From assembly GCA_003242115.1 (NCBI GenBank), contig QBMP01000228.1:1-6824 (forward strand): a DNA stretch of 6,824 nucleotides, written 5' to 3'. Under the pieces are notes generated by a model. The model ran no database searches. It was not told the origin of the DNA and saw only the letters and a list, made by a program, of their open reading frames with translations. The stretch comes from Phormidesmis priestleyi. Lineage in GTDB: Bacteria; Cyanobacteriota; Cyanobacteriia; Phormidesmidales; Phormidesmidaceae. Positions 6,508 to 6,824 of the stretch are shown one piece after another; the stretch's first letter is position 1; each line of letters opens with the position of its first letter. Made by a program: the position numbers and the translations under genes.

Positions 6508-6824
6508 ATGGATAAATACAGACCGCCCACCGCAACCTCTATTTTGGCGCTGCAAAAGCCCAAAGACATTTCGCTAAACGAAATTGAAGCTGAGCTACAG
6601 AATATTTGGCAGCCTCAAGAAGGCGATCGCAGTGCCCCTACTGCAAGTCGTGCCACCACCTTTAACATTGTCATTTATGAGCCCGAAGAGGTTCAGCAGC
6701 TGCTAGGAACGCTCGGCTTTTATGGCAATGATATTGACGGACTGCATCGTTCAGAGACGCGAGAAGCAATCTTAGCGGCGCAAAAAGAATACAATTTGAG
6801 ACTGACTGGGCGCGTCGATCCGCC
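6508..6824 (+). CDS. opcA: OpcA, glucose-6-phosphate dehydrogenase assembly/activator protein (N-terminal part)
   Basis: The first 105 codons of a gene that runs off the right edge of the window. In cyanobacteria OpcA binds Zwf, promotes its active oligomeric form and is needed for full dehydrogenase activity; redox control through OpcA has been described in Anabaena. The start LQKPKDISLNEIEAELQNIW (residues 15-34), then RATTFNIVIYEPEEVQQLL (48-66), is the pattern I know from cyanobacterial OpcA, and the position directly after zwf supports it. Residues 63-105, with LGTLGFYGNDIDGL and a following AQKEYNLRLTGRVDP, look like a peptidoglycan-binding_1 type three-helix fold. ATG 6508 is the only plausible start; the frame is closed by TAA at 6469 and no Shine-Dalgarno is evident. 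The catalytically relevant and redox-sensitive C-terminal part is outside the window. Confidence 0.93.
   Translation, partial: MDKYRPPTATSILALQKPKDISLNEIEAELQNIWQPQEGDRSAPTASRATTFNIVIYEPEEVQQLLGTLGFYGNDIDGLHRSETREAILAAQKEYNLRLTGRVDP

Larger units (their letters stand above)
313..6630. repeat. Nine dispersed HIP1 octamers (GCGATCGC)
   Basis: The palindrome GCGATCGC begins at 313, 427, 660, 876, 1802, 2973, 3097, 4438 and 6623. HIP1 is a well-known over-represented octamer in many cyanobacterial genomes, and this density far exceeds chance (about 0.1 expected in 6.8 kb). All copies lie inside coding sequences. None occurs in the 2.2 kb from 4446 to 6622, which covers the zwf region. Confidence 0.9.

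Overview
This window is cyanobacterial chromosomal DNA. Three things point there: nine copies of the octamer GCGATCGC (HIP1, over-represented in many cyanobacterial genomes), the closely spaced fbp - zwf - opcA order typical of cyanobacteria, and proteins with cyanobacterial-type N-termini (Zwf starting [10 protein letters not shown], OpcA with the conserved PKDISLNEIEAEL stretch). The genus cannot be fixed from the sequence; a Leptolyngbya/Synechococcus-like organism of moderate GC content is a reasonable guess.

All seven recognisable genes lie on the + strand. Positions 1-327 are the C-terminal end of an ABC-transporter solute-binding protein of the YnjB type. Positions 402-1256 encode a radical SAM protein of unknown function with a second set of cysteines. 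Positions 1309-1695 encode RidA (TTG start), and 1784-3163 encode GlmU, the bifunctional enzyme that makes UDP-GlcNAc. After a 252-nt gap comes fbp (3416-4480), a class I fructose-1,6-bisphosphatase. A 343-nt regulatory-looking gap follows, then zwf (4824-6356, glucose-6-phosphate dehydrogenase), a 151-nt gap, and the first 105 codons of opcA (6508 to the window edge).

The right half is a carbon-flow module. Fbp serves the Calvin cycle and gluconeogenesis, while Zwf and its activator OpcA open the oxidative pentose phosphate pathway, used mainly in the dark. The transaldolase gene that sits between fbp and zwf in some cyanobacteria is absent here. The left half combines an unassigned radical SAM gene, an enamine/imine deaminase and cell-wall precursor synthesis; no common pathway is evident.

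No new multi-gene system is visible. The most unusual signals are non-coding: a perfect 10-bp inverted repeat whose second arm contains the fbp ribosome-binding site; a zwf upstream region where one GCTGGGT segment can pair with either of two partners (mutually exclusive hairpins); and a cluster of six TGTTCRAT-like octamers between zwf and opcA, four of them spaced 11-12 bp apart. Also notable are a Zwf that has alanine where I recall a redox cysteine in other cyanobacteria, a three-copy 8-bp tandem repeat abutting the radical SAM start codon, and a 12-nt match to the 16S rRNA 3' tail at the ridA start.
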